From assembly GCF_001949145.1 (NCBI RefSeq), contig NW_019091401.1, positions 1,412,349 to 1,464,879 of the forward strand: DNA of 52,531 nucleotides. Reading direction: 5' to 3'. The stretch's first letter is position 1; every line of letters begins with the position of its first letter. Origin of the DNA: Acanthaster planci (lineage: Eukaryota > Echinodermata > Asteroidea > Valvatida > Acanthasteridae). Of the stretch, positions 1 through 11,255 are shown piece by piece. Under the pieces are notes generated by a model, which saw only the letters and a program-made list of their open reading frames with translations, had not been told where the DNA came from and made no database searches. The translations under genes were made by a program, and so were the position numbers.

Positions 1-1635
1 GGGGGAGGGGGTGTCTGAAAGGTCGGCATTTCACATGTACATACTTTATGGACAGCCCCTAAGAGCTTTGCAAAGTCAGCACAGACCAAACAATCCCCTC
101 CCTGGTTAAGACTGGCCATTGTTCAAAAACTGCAGAAAAAAATATTCTCTCACCATTTTTTAAATTTTGCATTCGTGTAAATGAAGAAAAGGAACTCATT
201 GAAATGACCTTCACACAACCTCTGGTTTGTCACACTTTGCAGGCAGTATTGTTTCGCTTTTCAATTCACATCTTGCATCCACTATCTGATCAGGTTTTTA
301 GGTATGGAGCAAATAGCCCCCGACGAATTGTACGCATCCTATCCTGCAACCCTGCTCAACCCACAGAGATTTTACCACATCTGTAGCAACAGACAGCTTT
401 GTCAGACAACATACAGACATACACCAAAGGGGAAGTGATGTGTAACCAACGGACGGCTAGTCTATGCTCCCTCCCCAAAAGGGGGAAAAACTTTGTGTAC
501 TTTATTCTCCAAGGCTGAATAGGCATGAGCCTGATATTACCATTATACATATAAAGTGAGCTTGTTTAAAAACATGTCCACTTTGAATATTATACTTGAG
601 AGAATAGGGCCAGGTTCAAATTGGTTGACATTAATATTAGTTATTAGTTCTTAATAAATATTCATTTAACTTTCAAGTATGCATCTTCAAAATACAGTTC
701 AATGCTATTTATTATTCAAAAGCCAATTTACATGTATTCATTAAAGTGAAAATAAACTTCTATCTACAGATCTAGCATTTAAAGTTCATGCATCAAAAGT
801 TTGATAAGGTGTTCTTGGATTACATACGTATCTTCAGCTGTTATTTTCATGTTGTCAAAATGCTGCTCCAGTCAATTTTTGGATCATCTTTACAACTGCT
901 ATTATTTCACCTCATTCCCTCTACTGTAGCTTGTTTTTAACAACATACATGTACAACACTGTTGCAAAATCTGCTAATTAACATTAAAGAGTGTATCTAG
1001 ACCCTGTACTGAATGAATGTGTATTACATACTGTAATGGGAATTAAAATCAGCAGTATACTTTGTGCTAAAACTCATTAAACCAAACTAAAGTATGAAAG
1101 TATTCAGATGAAGTAGTACATTACTTAATTCATTTACCAAGAGTATTCTGGAAATTTACAATATAAACCTTCAATAATATTACCAGTAATATAATATTTG
1201 TTAAAAGTAACATTTTGTAAGAACAATTACTTCAATACTTGTTTAAAATTTACAATATACATGTAGTATGCTATCACACAATTTATGTTACTGGTACTAT
1301 TAAACATGTTTTCACAAAAATACTTCCTTTATAAACCTAAACTCCTTGGGTAAAGCAATATTTCAGAATTTGGGAAGTGGATGAGTTATAGAATTAATGG
1401 AATTGTAGTAATGCATGTACATGTATTATACTAAAAGAAACATTTCCAAAATGTGTACATTACACATGCATTGATTTGCTAAGGTAAAACATTCTCCTCT
1501 TTGAAATATTAAACAAAGCTTTGCCACAAAGACTGAAATACATGTAATACTTTGCAACTATGTACATTGCATCTTTGGCACCCGAGAAAGTGAAAGACAG
1601 CTTAGAAAATGTAAATACATGTATCAGTGTGATAT
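1..1635. other. AT-rich flank downstream of HSP70
   Basis: No gene recognised. The part next to 1636 must include the HSP70 3' UTR. The only minus-strand AATAAA-type signal I noticed is TTTATT on the plus strand at 708-713, which would imply a long UTR of about 0.9 kb. TACATGTA words are scattered through. Short open frames here have no recognisable content. Confidence 0.5.
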
Positions 1636-3361
1636 CTAATCTACCTCTTCAACAGTGGGCCCTTGTTGGTGGCCTCCACTCACATCCTCCTGGTTCCCTT
1701 TGCCAGCACTGTACAATTTGGCCATCACTGGGGAACACACCCTCTGAAGTTCTTCCAGCTTGTATTGATACTCCTCCTTGTCAGCCAAGTTGTTATTGTC
1801 CAGCCAGGCTAGAATCTCCTGTAACAAATTCTCTGCTTTCTCCTTGTCCTCAACTGCTATCTTGGTCTGTACAGCCTCCTCGCTAAGAGTGGACTTCACA
1901 CTAAAGATATAGTTTTCCAAGTTGTTTCTGGCAGTAACACGCTCCCTCTGTGCCTCATCCTCTGCTTTGTACTTCTCAGCATCTGACACCATCCTATCAA
2001 TGTCTTCCTTTGACAAACGGCCTTTGTTGTTGCTGATGGTGATCTGGTTGCTTTTACCAGTGCTCTCATCTTTAGCTGAGACGTTGAGTATACCATTAGC
2101 ATCAATATCCAAGGTGACCTCGATCTTGGGTACACCACGAGGAGCAAGAGGGATGCCCGAAAGTTCAAATACACCAAGACAGTGGTTGTCTTTTGTCATG
2201 GCTCTCTCTCCCTCAAAAACCTGCACGGTAACAGCAGGCTGATTATCGGAATAGGTGGTGAAAGTCTTGGATGTTTTGGTGGGGATGCGGGTGTTTCGCT
2301 CGATCAATTTAGTCATGATGCCACCAGCTGTCTCAATGCCAAGTGACAAAGGAGCAACATCCACAAGAAGAACATCCTTTACCTCTGAACTCTGGTCGCC
2401 ACTCAAGATGGCTGCCTGAACAGCGGCTCCATAGGCTACTGCTTCATCTGGATTAATGGAGCGGTTCAGTTCCTTCCCATTGAGGAAATCCTGCAACAGC
2501 TTCTGGATTTTGGGGATTCGGGTGGAGCCTCCAACCAACACAACCTCGTTGATGAGGTGCTTGTCAAGTTTTGCATCCACCAAAGCCCTCTCCACAGGGT
2601 TCAGGCACTGACGGAACAGATCAGCACACAGCTCTTCAAAACGGGCTCGTGAGACACATGTGTAGAAGTCGATACCCTCAAAGAGAGAGTCCACCTCAAT
2701 GCTTGCCTGCGTGCTGCTGGACAGGGTCCTCTTAGCTCGCTCAGCCGCTGTCCTCAATCGGCGCAAGGATCTTGGATTTGTTGTCAAGTCCTTCTTGTAC
2801 TTCCGTTTGAATTCCTCTACAAGGTGGTTCACCAGGCGGTTGTCAAAGTCTTCCCCACCCAGGTGAGTATCACCCGCTGTGGACAGAACCTCAAACATGC
2901 CATCCTCAATAGCCAGGACAGACACGTCAAAAGTGCCGCCCCCAAGATCAAAGATGAGGACATGCTTCTCCCCACTCAGTTTCTTGTCCAGTCCGTAGGC
3001 CAAGGCAGCTGCTGTAGGTTCGTTGATGATCCTGAGGACATTGAGCCCAGCAATCATCCCAGCATCCTTGGTAGCCTGTCTCTGGGAGTCATTGAAGTAT
3101 GCCGGCACAGTGATGACAGCATCCTTGACTTTCTGTCCAAGATAAGCCTCAGCTGTCTCCTTCATTTTTGTTAGGACCATGGAGCTGATTTCCTCTGGTG
3201 GGAAAGTCTTGGTCTCATTCATGTATTCAGCTTGCAGGATGGGCATCCCTTGCTTGTTGACCACTTTGAATGGCCAGTGCTTCATATCTGCCTGAACAGA
3301 TGCATCATCAAATCGACGACCAATGAGACGCTTGGCATCAAAGATTGTGTTCTTTGGGTTC
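1636..3361 (-). CDS. HSP70: HSP70 coding exon 2
   Basis: Holds the rest of the protein (residues 64-638) as one uninterrupted 1,726-nt exon. The minus-strand acceptor is CAG ending at 3362. The stop codon TAG lies at 1638-1636, directly after the EEVD codons. Plus-strand and alternative-frame openings over this exon are shadows of its coding sequence. Confidence 0.96.
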
Positions 3362-4219
3362 CTGGATGAAGAAAAATGTAATTTAATATTTTAGGCGGTT
3401 GTTCAATTATCAATTCAATTCCCTTTTTAACAGAGGAAAAAGTATCATACCGTACCTGTACAGGTCGTCACAGTCATGGTCAAACAATATTATTAAAAGC
3501 ATACAGTTGAGAAACAACATTTCATGTGAAGCATTTTAAATTAAGATTTCATTAATCGCTAGTAAACTTTCATATCTACATTATAAGCAAACACCTTTTA
3601 TAGCATTTCTGTCACAGTGATGAGGATTCAGCTATATATATCTACATGTACATGTATTTTGGCAAATTATGCAAATTTGTTAAAATACAGAATTCAGCGA
3701 AATGTATGTACAATTTTGGATGCAAATGATGCGGTGAAAGTATCAAACCTTTGGGTTAGAACAAACAAATTTGTAGGAAGATTTCAGACAAGTTTCAGAG
3801 ATCTTTGTAAAACATTTGCATGTTATCAAACTGTTTTGAAGTACATGTAGACGAGGATTGCTTAGAAATGTTGGGGTGGAAGAGAACAGGCCAAACGCCC
3901 GTCCTCCACAAAGTACGGCACAAAACAGAGTTTTGAACAGCAGGAGTATATGTGTACATAGGAAGGGCCCAGTACCAGTCACCTCTTAAGCTATTATAAG
4001 TTAGTACATGTATGGGTCTAGTACTTACATGGCAGACTGGTTTTTGGCTGCATCACCAATGAGTCTCTCCGTGTCCGTGAATGCCACATAGCTCGGTGTA
4101 GTGCGATTGCCTTGCTCGTTGGCAATGATCTCAACTTTGCCGTTCTGGAAGACCGCTACACAGGAGTATGTCGTGCCCAAGTCAATACCGATAGCAGGTG
4201 CCTTTTGTGACGGTGCCAT
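1636..4219 (-). CDS. HSP70: Cytosolic heat shock protein 70, two coding exons
   Basis: ATP-dependent cytosolic/nuclear chaperone of the HSPA1/HSPA8 group. Joining 4219-4029 to 3361-1636 gives 638 aa with no internal stop, the usual length for the family. The start is an in-frame ATG followed by [19 protein letters not shown]. The nucleotide-binding domain shows the phosphate loop IDLGTTYS (residues 12-19), [12 protein letters not shown] (about 200-211) and [10 protein letters not shown]. The substrate-binding domain follows, and the protein ends in EEVD, the docking tail for TPR co-chaperones such as HOP and CHIP. There is no N-terminal signal or mitochondrial leader and no KDEL, so it is not the ER or mitochondrial form. 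The C-terminal tail is short and lacks GGMP repeats, which are more typical of constitutive cognates. Heat-shock elements lie just upstream, so heat induction is likely. A single coding intron is odd for strongly inducible HSP70s, which often have none. Confidence 0.97.
3362..4028 (-). other. HSP70: HSP70 intron
   Basis: A 667-bp GT-AG phase-2 intron inside codon 64. It is AT-rich with TACATGTA words. I see no nested gene or clear repeat in it. Confidence 0.93.
4029..4219 (-). CDS. HSP70: HSP70 coding exon 1
   Basis: Holds residues 1-63 and two bases of codon 64. The minus-strand donor is GTAAGT (4028-4023). The split codon ATG (Met64) is restored by joining to G at 3361. The start is the first ATG of the conserved N terminus, and the phosphate-binding motif follows within 20 residues. 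Confidence 0.95.
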
Positions 4220-4413
4220 GATGGTGCGCTATGACCAGGGGATGACGATGAGCGTGAGTACGGAGCAGAGTGAATTCGACCAAGATGTTTTCTTCCTAAT
4301 CCTAGACCTGAAGTCACTGCTTGTAGCAGTAGAATTTCCCAGGTAGACTGTTTCTGCTCTACTGAAGTCTGTCGAACAACAATCGATTATGCTGTGCCTT
4401 TCCATTTCACAAG

Positions 4414-4420
4414 CTTTTAT
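4414..4420 (-). promoter_or_regulatory. TATA-like box of HSP70
   Basis: Minus-strand ATAAAAG lies between the proximal heat-shock element and the start codon. It predicts transcription start near 4385-4390 and a 5' UTR of about 170 nt. The position fits; the start site itself is inferred. Confidence 0.6.
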
Positions 4421-4434
4421 GAAATTTTCGTGTT

Positions 4435-4447
4435 TTCTAGAAATTTC
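4435..4447 (-). promoter_or_regulatory. Heat-shock element, TATA-proximal
   Basis: TTCTAGAAATTTC is three perfect alternating inverted nTTCn/nGAAn pentamers, the HSF1 trimer site. It lies about 15 bp upstream of the TATA-like box, the usual place in animal HSP70 promoters. Confidence 0.85.
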
Positions 4448-4576
4448 TCTTTTCAGCACCGGGTTCCAAATTTAACTTCCACCGCCACCAAATTGCATGC
4501 GTACGTATCGAGAAACTTCCAAAAATGTGAAACGTCAACAATGCATAGCGCCCTCAATAATACAACTCGGGCGAAA

Positions 4577-4605
4577 GAAGTTTCTCGAACTTTGTAGTTC
4601 TAGAA
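4577..4605 (-). promoter_or_regulatory. Distal heat-shock element cluster
   Basis: GAAGTTTCTCGAA (4577-4589) is a second perfect three-unit heat-shock element. TTCTAGAA (4598-4605) adds two more inverted units. A weaker GAAACTTCC half-cluster lies at 4512-4520. Several HSF sites in a row fit cooperative heat induction. Confidence 0.8.
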
Positions 4606-4613
4606 AACGGCAA

Positions 4614-4618
4614 ATTGG
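4614..4618 (-). promoter_or_regulatory. CCAAT box upstream of HSP70
   Basis: ATTGG on the plus strand is CCAAT on the HSP70 strand, about 230 bp upstream of the predicted transcription start and next to the distal heat-shock cluster. CCAAT boxes binding NF-Y are common in HSP70 promoters. Confidence 0.4.
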
Positions 4619-4620
4619 AC

Positions 4621-5116
4621 AGAAATAGCGCCGACTGGTGCCTCTCAGGAAGAGGTTGACTTCCTGTTTTTTCACCGGCAATTCAAGATTATTGCCAGAA
4701 GTTCAGTTTCCTTTTCAATTTATATGGGTTAGCCACACGATTTTTTTCTCCCTTTTCCGAAAACACCCCCAAAATAGTAGTATAACTGTATGAGCTCAGC
4801 TCAAAATATGGCTTGCTGGCCCGCCTCCCACAGGTTGAAGGCTTTGTGAACAAAATACCCCGAGCTGGAAGCCACAAGTCCCATATTCGTGATTTATAGA
4901 AATACTTCTACAATCCCCCTAATTATGGCATCTCTCATGTTGTAAATAACCCGCGTACAGGATTTCAAACTCGTGCGTAAAAATCTAATGATTTAGAGGA
5001 ATGCACCCTTCTTTGCGGGTTTATAATGCTACAAAATGCACACGGACGGAATTAGCAAGGCAATGTTCATCAAGTGAGCCGAAACATAATCCATTATTAA
5101 TCATAATTAATCACTT
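4621..5116. other. Intergenic, nothing recognised
   Basis: Sequence upstream of the HSP70 promoter. No coding signature or clear repeat seen. Confidence 0.4.
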
Positions 5117-5388
5117 GTAGTAACACCAAGGATTCCTCTTCTGACCGCCCTAGGTACTGTATGCTTGGAGCCTACAGAAGCTGCAGAGATGATGAGACAA
5201 TGCGATAACAGATCGGAGGTGGGAGGAACAACCCGGAGGAACTGGTTAAAACCAACGGTAGAGGGTACAGGTTCGGATTAGGACTGAAAACCCAATCCAT
5301 CTGTAGACTGAGTTGGGAATCGACAACCTAGATCGCAGATGTGAAAAAGCAAGGAAAAACTACTACGTCAACCCGACCGTACCCGACA
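5117..5388 (-). repeat. tRNA-derived SINE, copy 1, diverged
   Basis: Minus-strand relative of the copies at 18514-18790 and 27130-27375. Shared marks are the GAGGAAC/GGTTTTAACC-type body, the CTGAAAACCCAATCC segment and a degenerate Pol III B box (GGGAATCGACAACC on plus, RC GGTTGTCGATTCCC, one base inserted against GGTTCGANTCC). The tRNA-like head is at the high-coordinate end. Confidence 0.7.
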
Positions 5389-5514
5389 AAACGATCGAAA
5401 ATGATCGCAAAGGCAAAACCCGAAAACCGACCTGATTTTAACTAAAATAGTGGAAACTTTGAAGCGTACCTGACCTGAGGTCTGTTTCAGTTTCATAGGG
5501 CTACACAACTCCAG

Positions 5515-5855
5515 ACAAAATGAAAATTCACTCAATCTGAGTGGAAATTCACTCTCTTCCGACTAAAACGTACAGCAGGTCTAACGACGAAAAAATGCAG
5601 CCTTATTTTAAGTTTACTTTTAAGTTTACTCCAAGTAAGTTTTTCAATAGAAATCTGGGTGCACCATGGTAATATGTCCAGCAATAACACAATGATATCA
5701 ATGCAAAAGAGTGAAAAACTCACTCTCCAAAAGGTAAGTTCTTTATAAAACCACTCTTTTTTCAAGTTTTCCTTCCGTCCTTTAATTGAAAGAGTGGAAA
5801 TTTCACTCTTTTGGAGTTCTGTTGACTCGTTTTTAAAGTAGAGGTTTTTCACTCC
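5515..5855. repeat. Cluster of inverted ATTCACTC/GAGTGAAA motifs
   Basis: At least five GAGTGRAA or TTCACTC words occur in both orientations in about 340 bp, some as near-palindromes (for example GAGTGGAAATTTCACTC around 5791-5807). It looks like a degenerate foldback or nested inverted-repeat element. No coding content recognised. Confidence 0.4.
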
Positions 5856-5993
5856 CCCCCCCGTAAGTGTCGGTCTGGCGCGCATGCGCGGTAGGATAAA
5901 TTTTTATCAGCAAGTTCTCTGGGCGTCCTACCTGAGACGCATTGCGCGTATGTGCACGTCCAGGTGTCTTTCAAAGCACATTTTTTTTAACCC

Positions 5994-6330
5994 ACTGTGA
6001 ACCAGAAAGTGCAGTGCAAACGAGGAGTACGCATGCGTGTTGGTTCACGTGCTGGTTATTGCGCTAATGCCTTTTACACGCTAATTGTGCGCGTGACGTA
6101 TTCACTTTGGTACTCTATGAAGACGCAATAATCCGCTCTAAGCGGAACAAACGAGTTCAGTGGTTTGCGTTTGACACAGAGCACGCTGAGTACGAATATA
6201 TTCCTTAATGTCATAAATATATACACTGTGCTTAATGTATGGTCCAAACGATATCTACGGTATAGTCTTTGCTTATACGCAGAAAGCGTGCAAGAACCCA
6301 CTTGGAAAACTTACTACCATATGCCTTGTA
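5994..6330 (+). repeat. Dispersed repeat, uninterrupted copy
   Basis: The first part (CACTGTGAACCAGAAAG... to the GTGCGCGTGACGTATTCAC region near 6110) recurs at 33231-33331. The second part (GCGGAACAAA... GAGTACG... ATGTATGGTC... AACTTACTACCAT) recurs at 29490-29990, where it is split by a MITE. It shows the pre-insertion arrangement of that site. Confidence 0.65.
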
Positions 6331-9300
6331 TTATGATTTCACCTTGTTAATGTTATTAAGATTCCTGGAAAATTAAATTATTCGGACCATATTCATCCGT
6401 TCATTTAGGCTACTTAGAGACATAACCAGAATATGACGGAATAGCCTATCCAAGGACGCATAATTCTGGTCTAAGGCGTGTACGGTACGGAACATTTTCC
6501 CAGGAATATTCTAGGTAAGGCTATCGTACAAATCCTTCAGATTAATTTAGATTCCTCTTTGTAGTTGATTGAAAGCCTAGGAGGTCTCTACTTTGTCTCA
6601 GTGTACGTTAGTTAAGTGATCATTAATTAGCGAATTTCTCTTATTTGTCAAGTGAATTTACTTATGTAGCCTACTTCTTTCACCATTTCTCATTCTCGAA
6701 AAATGCAATATGAAAGTGTCTTTCGTTAAGGTTTTTATTTGTTTCTAAACTCTTCCCAGTTTTCACGGCGATTTGGCGTTTCAATAACTCCAAACATCAG
6801 TCAGATCGTCGCATCCGTTACTCTGTGTAGTAATGACCAGCCCCTTCGTGCGCTTCATCAGTACGCTGTACCCCCCCCCCTTTCAACAGATACACAATTC
6901 TGAATTGATGATAAAATCCGTAATCATAACCAACCGAGTTCCGCCCACTGCCAATTTATTTTATTACGTACTTCCCCCACATGTAATAGGAATTTCTAAT
7001 GTAGAAAAATACAGGCCACGCATTTCATGATTAATAATTGCAAGACTAGCGGTTTAAGCGTTTAATATATAATTATTTTAAGAAAATGTCAAGTTTGTAT
7101 GTATTCGTTTTTAAATGTGAACCTCAAATTTACTTTTTCAAAATATTCGGAGGAAAGGTTGCTTGCTGGCTTAAAAATCTCCGCGGAAATCTTCATTGTC
7201 GAAGTATAAAAAAAAGAAAAAAAATTGTGCACAAATCAACACAACACTGAGGTTCAGTGACTGCAGTTTTTGTTATCATGAATATACTTAAAACCAAAAA
7301 GGCACAAAAAAGATAAAAAGAGCGAAACAAACATTGAAAATAAGGTTAGTCGAAACAAACGTCCAATTTAACGGACTTCAGTCAAATATTTCTATTGCAT
7401 GGTCCCTTTAAATGAGTTGAATTACAGATCAGCGCACAACATTGACCTCGCTTATAGAACTCCCTAATTATTATAGAAAAAAAAACATTTACACGTGTGG
7501 ACATCTCAACCTGCACAAATATGGATCATACTCGCGTTCATTATTTCTACATCTTATCACAAAAATGGACATCATGAAGATCATCTTTCTTTGTTACCCT
7601 AGCGACGGGCAATTCGTAACGGTTTGCTCGCAGCGAGGACACGCGGGCAAGCGAGAACGATACAAGATGCGTGCGTATTGTAAGTCGATGGCCGTGGATC
7701 AGCCACGATGGACCGATCCCATCGCCGGCAACACACTGCCTCAGCTCCGATGAAATTGGTGCCGGTAATTAAGCGCATCATTGGAGCATGCAGTATGCCT
7801 TCCGTTTGCTTATGTAATCAGAGACGGATGAGCTTGAGTCAAGATGGAGGATGATGAAAACTGCTAGACATTTTAATCACGTTATAAACAAATCAGGGGA
7901 GTATCTGGAAAGTAAAACAACTAGGGAAAACTCGAACCCCAGGTTTGTTTGTATACGTAAGCGTGTTTAATCTTCCCGATATTGTCTGGGCGTGTTTTAG
8001 TGATTTACTAGATTGTTTTGCTCATTGTAATGATGCTTTTTATAATGGTCAAGAAAATTCTTTAATCTCTTGTAGTGGCCATTAGATCAAAATTTAACTT
8101 CACATTGAATAAAATTATTAATATTTTGCAAAAAAAATTATCTTTTCTCATTTTTATTAAATATACTTTAGTTCTTTATACAATCCGTAATACACATTAC
8201 CGGGGATAATATCATACAAGAGCACATTGTCATGAAGACTTAAATACCGGAATTTGTACTTAGTGCCCCGTTTATTGACATGGGAACAGAGAGAAAGACA
8301 GAGAGAAAGACATGAGACAAATACACTGTCTGGGTCCTTGTGATGCACCGAGGATTCGTTCAAGTGTGTCTGCGGCCCTCAAGTAGCCGAGATGTAATTT
8401 TTGATTCAACTTACAACAGCGAACACACGTTTGTGTTTACAGAGATCTTCAGCGCACAAGATGCATCGCGTATGTCGACCGTGTATAAATCAGTCCACCA
8501 TGGATCGAGCTATGAGAGATGTTTAAAAGCGACAGTGACTCAGGGTTCGTGTGTATACATTTAACCATCAGCATTATATCTGTACAAAGAGAGCAAAATT
8601 TATGTTGAAATTCAATGCCGCCCTATCTAGTGCGTGAAAACTTGATATGTTACAAGAACAAAAGTACCAGACATGCATGACGAAATAATTATGTTCATCG
8701 TTGATGTGTATGCCGGTTAAAATAATCTCATATCGCTGAACATCCAAGATACAGTGCAGGACTAATGCATTGTATTCGAGTACATCACAAATTTCAAAAG
8801 GCCGAATTGATTTAATAATTTGGAATGAGCTATAGGCCTACACGTTTTTGAAATTGAAAGAAAACATATAAACAATGATTATAAATACACTGTATCTTCA
8901 AAAGAGACAGAGCTTTAACAGTTCTTAAAATGTCCAAATCGTCCATAGTTTTTAATAAAGAAACAGTAATTTTGCAAATAGGATAAAACCAACTCAAGTC
9001 TTGGAACGAATGAAATCAATTACTGCAACTGCAACTTTCCCGTCTTATATAACGCTAAAACCACGGAGTACTAAAGAATCGGACTTATAAAGCGTGAAAA
9101 AAGACATGAAGTCAGCTTAGCTGGTGTATCTTTCTTTGATATATTACTGTATTAGGACTGTTTCTTCTTTTTTCCATTACTCAATAGGCCTATATATGGT
9201 GAGCGAGATTTGTAAGGACTAGATGGGACTAGAATAGGACTAGAATAATCAAGCCATTCGCTGGGGTGCATATACTAATTGTGCCGACCTTTCATTTTAG

Positions 9301-10340
9301 TGACACTGGAAAATTCGGTCACAATGCAGGATATTTCTGATAAGCATAGTCAAGACTCACGAGGGCTCGATTGATTACAAAACGGAGATATAACTATGCA
9401 GTGGTAACTCCCATGACTCAATTTTCCGCTGACTTGCGGAAATGCTTGTCGGCTATACAGATGTCATTAAGACAATTTTGGATCAGAAAATAGCGAGTCC
9501 TCACTATGAACACCTAACCAAAGAAGCAGGGTGCAATGACAATGGACGCTCATTGTTAGTGCATTGTGTTTCTTTTGTTAGATGTTCGTAGTGCCTGTTA
9601 GCATTAATGTTAGTTAAAACACTCCCAGCGAAAAGACTTTCTCAGGTGCAAATTTTATTCAATATTGTTTCCATTCTGCATGCTGAGAGCAAAACAATTA
9701 CATATCGATGTCAGGTTGTTTTTCAAGATGACGCTCTGGTTTTTAAGCTATCCGTCTGGACCAGCACTGGCGAAGTGAGGAAATTATGCAGGATGAGGCA
9801 TATTTCACCCGTCTCAACCATTTCTTTTTTATATCGGAAAGAATTTGGCGTATTGTCGGAAAAATTTGGGATATTTTAAGCGCAATATTTTAACGGGGAG
9901 GCTGGGTTAGAAAACTTCAATTTAGACACGTCGGAAAGCGTTTCGAAATAAAATTTGAGACTTTTTTGATTTCTTGACTCAAATCGATAAAATGTCATCT
10001 TGGCGAGTCCGTGGATGAGCGCAGAAACGTCAGAATCATCAAAATGGAATTATCTCGTTAGAATGTAATGTAATGTATTATTTCCATAATATCACCAATA
10101 TCATTAACGAAATGTGACATATCTATGATGGATTTGCGGCAATCTAACAGGCACGGTGCATCTTTAATGAGGTATTAAATTGGGCGCCACAAGTCATTCT
10201 TTTCTAAAATAGCCATAATTTTGGAGTAAACCTTGTTACTGTTAACGAAGAAAATAATGAGTGTATTTATGCGCATATATATTTTAATTAAATAATGTGA
10301 CACTCGAATTGTTAAACAATCCAATGTCAATGTCGTGCGA
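6331..10340. other. Intergenic, no gene recognised
   Basis: About 4 kb of mostly AT-rich DNA. I see homopolymer runs (7206-7224), a short GAGAGAAAGACA duplication near 8289-8310 and a GGACTAGA-type triplication at about 9216-9246. Short open frames here lack domains or splice context. Confidence 0.4.
10283..10288 (-). terminator. Candidate poly(A) signal for the 304-aa ORF
   Basis: TTTAAT on plus reads ATTAAA on minus, about 55 nt past the stop codon of the unrecognised ORF. ATTAAA is the commonest variant of AATAAA. The region is AT-rich, so chance occurrence is possible. Confidence 0.35.
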
Positions 10341-11255
10341 TTATTTCTTCTGGCCTCTGAGGCTCTTGAAGGTGTGTTCAAACTCAGGGCTGCATGGAAA
10401 ACAGGGTGTTGGAATAACCATGAGTGGCTTAGCCGGCTTCAGTATGGACACGCCGGCGAGCGGTAAAGTCGGCTTGATGCCACGGCTATCCTCGGCCTTC
10501 GAGTAAGCTGTTGCAGGGTGGACACGCCGGGCTTTCTTGACAGGAAACCGGGTGTGTAGCCGCCCTCGTCGCGGGGGCAAGAAATTGCTGTCTTGGTTTA
10601 AGTCTGCCCCAGGCACCTGGAACCTGGACGCCGGATGTTTCAGCTGGAGTGAATAATTGGTACGGTGAGCGCCCCAGCCTTTGGTTAGCCACCGGTCGTC
10701 CACGATCCGGGCTCCCCCAAAGGAAACGACTTTCCTCCCCTTGCCGTTTCCTGTGCTGCCGGTTGCATTGCCGTCTTCCCGGCCTTGTTTCTCAGCTCCA
10801 GTCGTCTCAAGATTCCTCGTTTCTTTGGCCGTTCCCTGCGTCCCCTTGGACTTGGGCCTGCTTCGGATCTGCTTGGGGATCGGCGGGAGTTTGTTTGAAG
10901 ATACCATCAAAGGCGGGTCGGCGTGTTTGTAGCTATTCTCTTCATCCCCGATCTGACATCGATGCAGCCGACAAATTACACTCGCCTCGTCAACTTCTTC
11001 CCCACATTTTATCCGCAACTTCCCGCTTGGGTGTCTCCGAGAGCTGGGCCTCTCAAGAATGGCCTCCTCCACAAGACTACAGTGTGTACAGATCTGCTCC
11101 CGGCGACTTGTCGTACGCCTCGGGGCATGAGTGGCCGTTTCCCCTGGTCTCGCCGGAAGAGCGTTCAGTAGCCTCTGTGGCGTACGGAATTTGTAGTTCT
11201 CATACAGGGAACAAATCTTGACCAAATCCTCCCCTTTCAAGTTCATTCTGCGCAT
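10341..11255 (-). CDS. Unrecognised basic protein, 304 aa, single exon
   Basis: I do not recognise this family. The frame is open from the first ATG (MRRMNLKGEDLVK) at 11255 to the stop at 10341; it stays open slightly upstream but only through a TTG codon. The N terminus is a plausible folded segment (LVKICSLYENYKF, residues about 11-23). A Cys/His-containing part follows, with CTHC and a later CRLHRC, so metal binding is possible but unproven. The middle is Lys/Arg/Gly/Ser-rich and looks disordered. The C-terminal part has FGGARIVDDRWLTKGWG and ends KSLRGQKK. Codon use looks like real coding DNA and the ORF is far longer than others in unannotated parts of the window. GC content is above its flanks. 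A minus-strand ATTAAA candidate poly(A) signal lies at 10283-10288. It could be a lineage-specific gene or an exon of a larger one. Confidence 0.55.
   Translation of the reverse strand: MRRMNLKGEDLVKICSLYENYKFRTPQRLLNALPARPGETATHAPRRTTSRREQICTHCSLVEEAILERPSSRRHPSGKLRIKCGEEVDEASVICRLHRCQIGDEENSYKHADPPLMVSSNKLPPIPKQIRSRPKSKGTQGTAKETRNLETTGAEKQGREDGNATGSTGNGKGRKVVSFGGARIVDDRWLTKGWGAHRTNYSLQLKHPASRFQVPGADLNQDSNFLPPRRGRLHTRFPVKKARRVHPATAYSKAEDSRGIKPTLPLAGVSILKPAKPLMVIPTPCFPCSPEFEHTFKSLRGQKK

Noticed and set aside
1896-3174. Several open frames on both strands over HSP70 exon 2
   Set aside because: They overlap a complete, strongly conserved coding exon in other frames and have no homology of their own.
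10649-11221. 190-codon plus-strand open frame opposite the unknown gene
   Set aside because: The minus-strand frame is longer, has better coding-like composition and an ATG start. The plus frame looks like its GC-rich shadow, though only expression data can decide.
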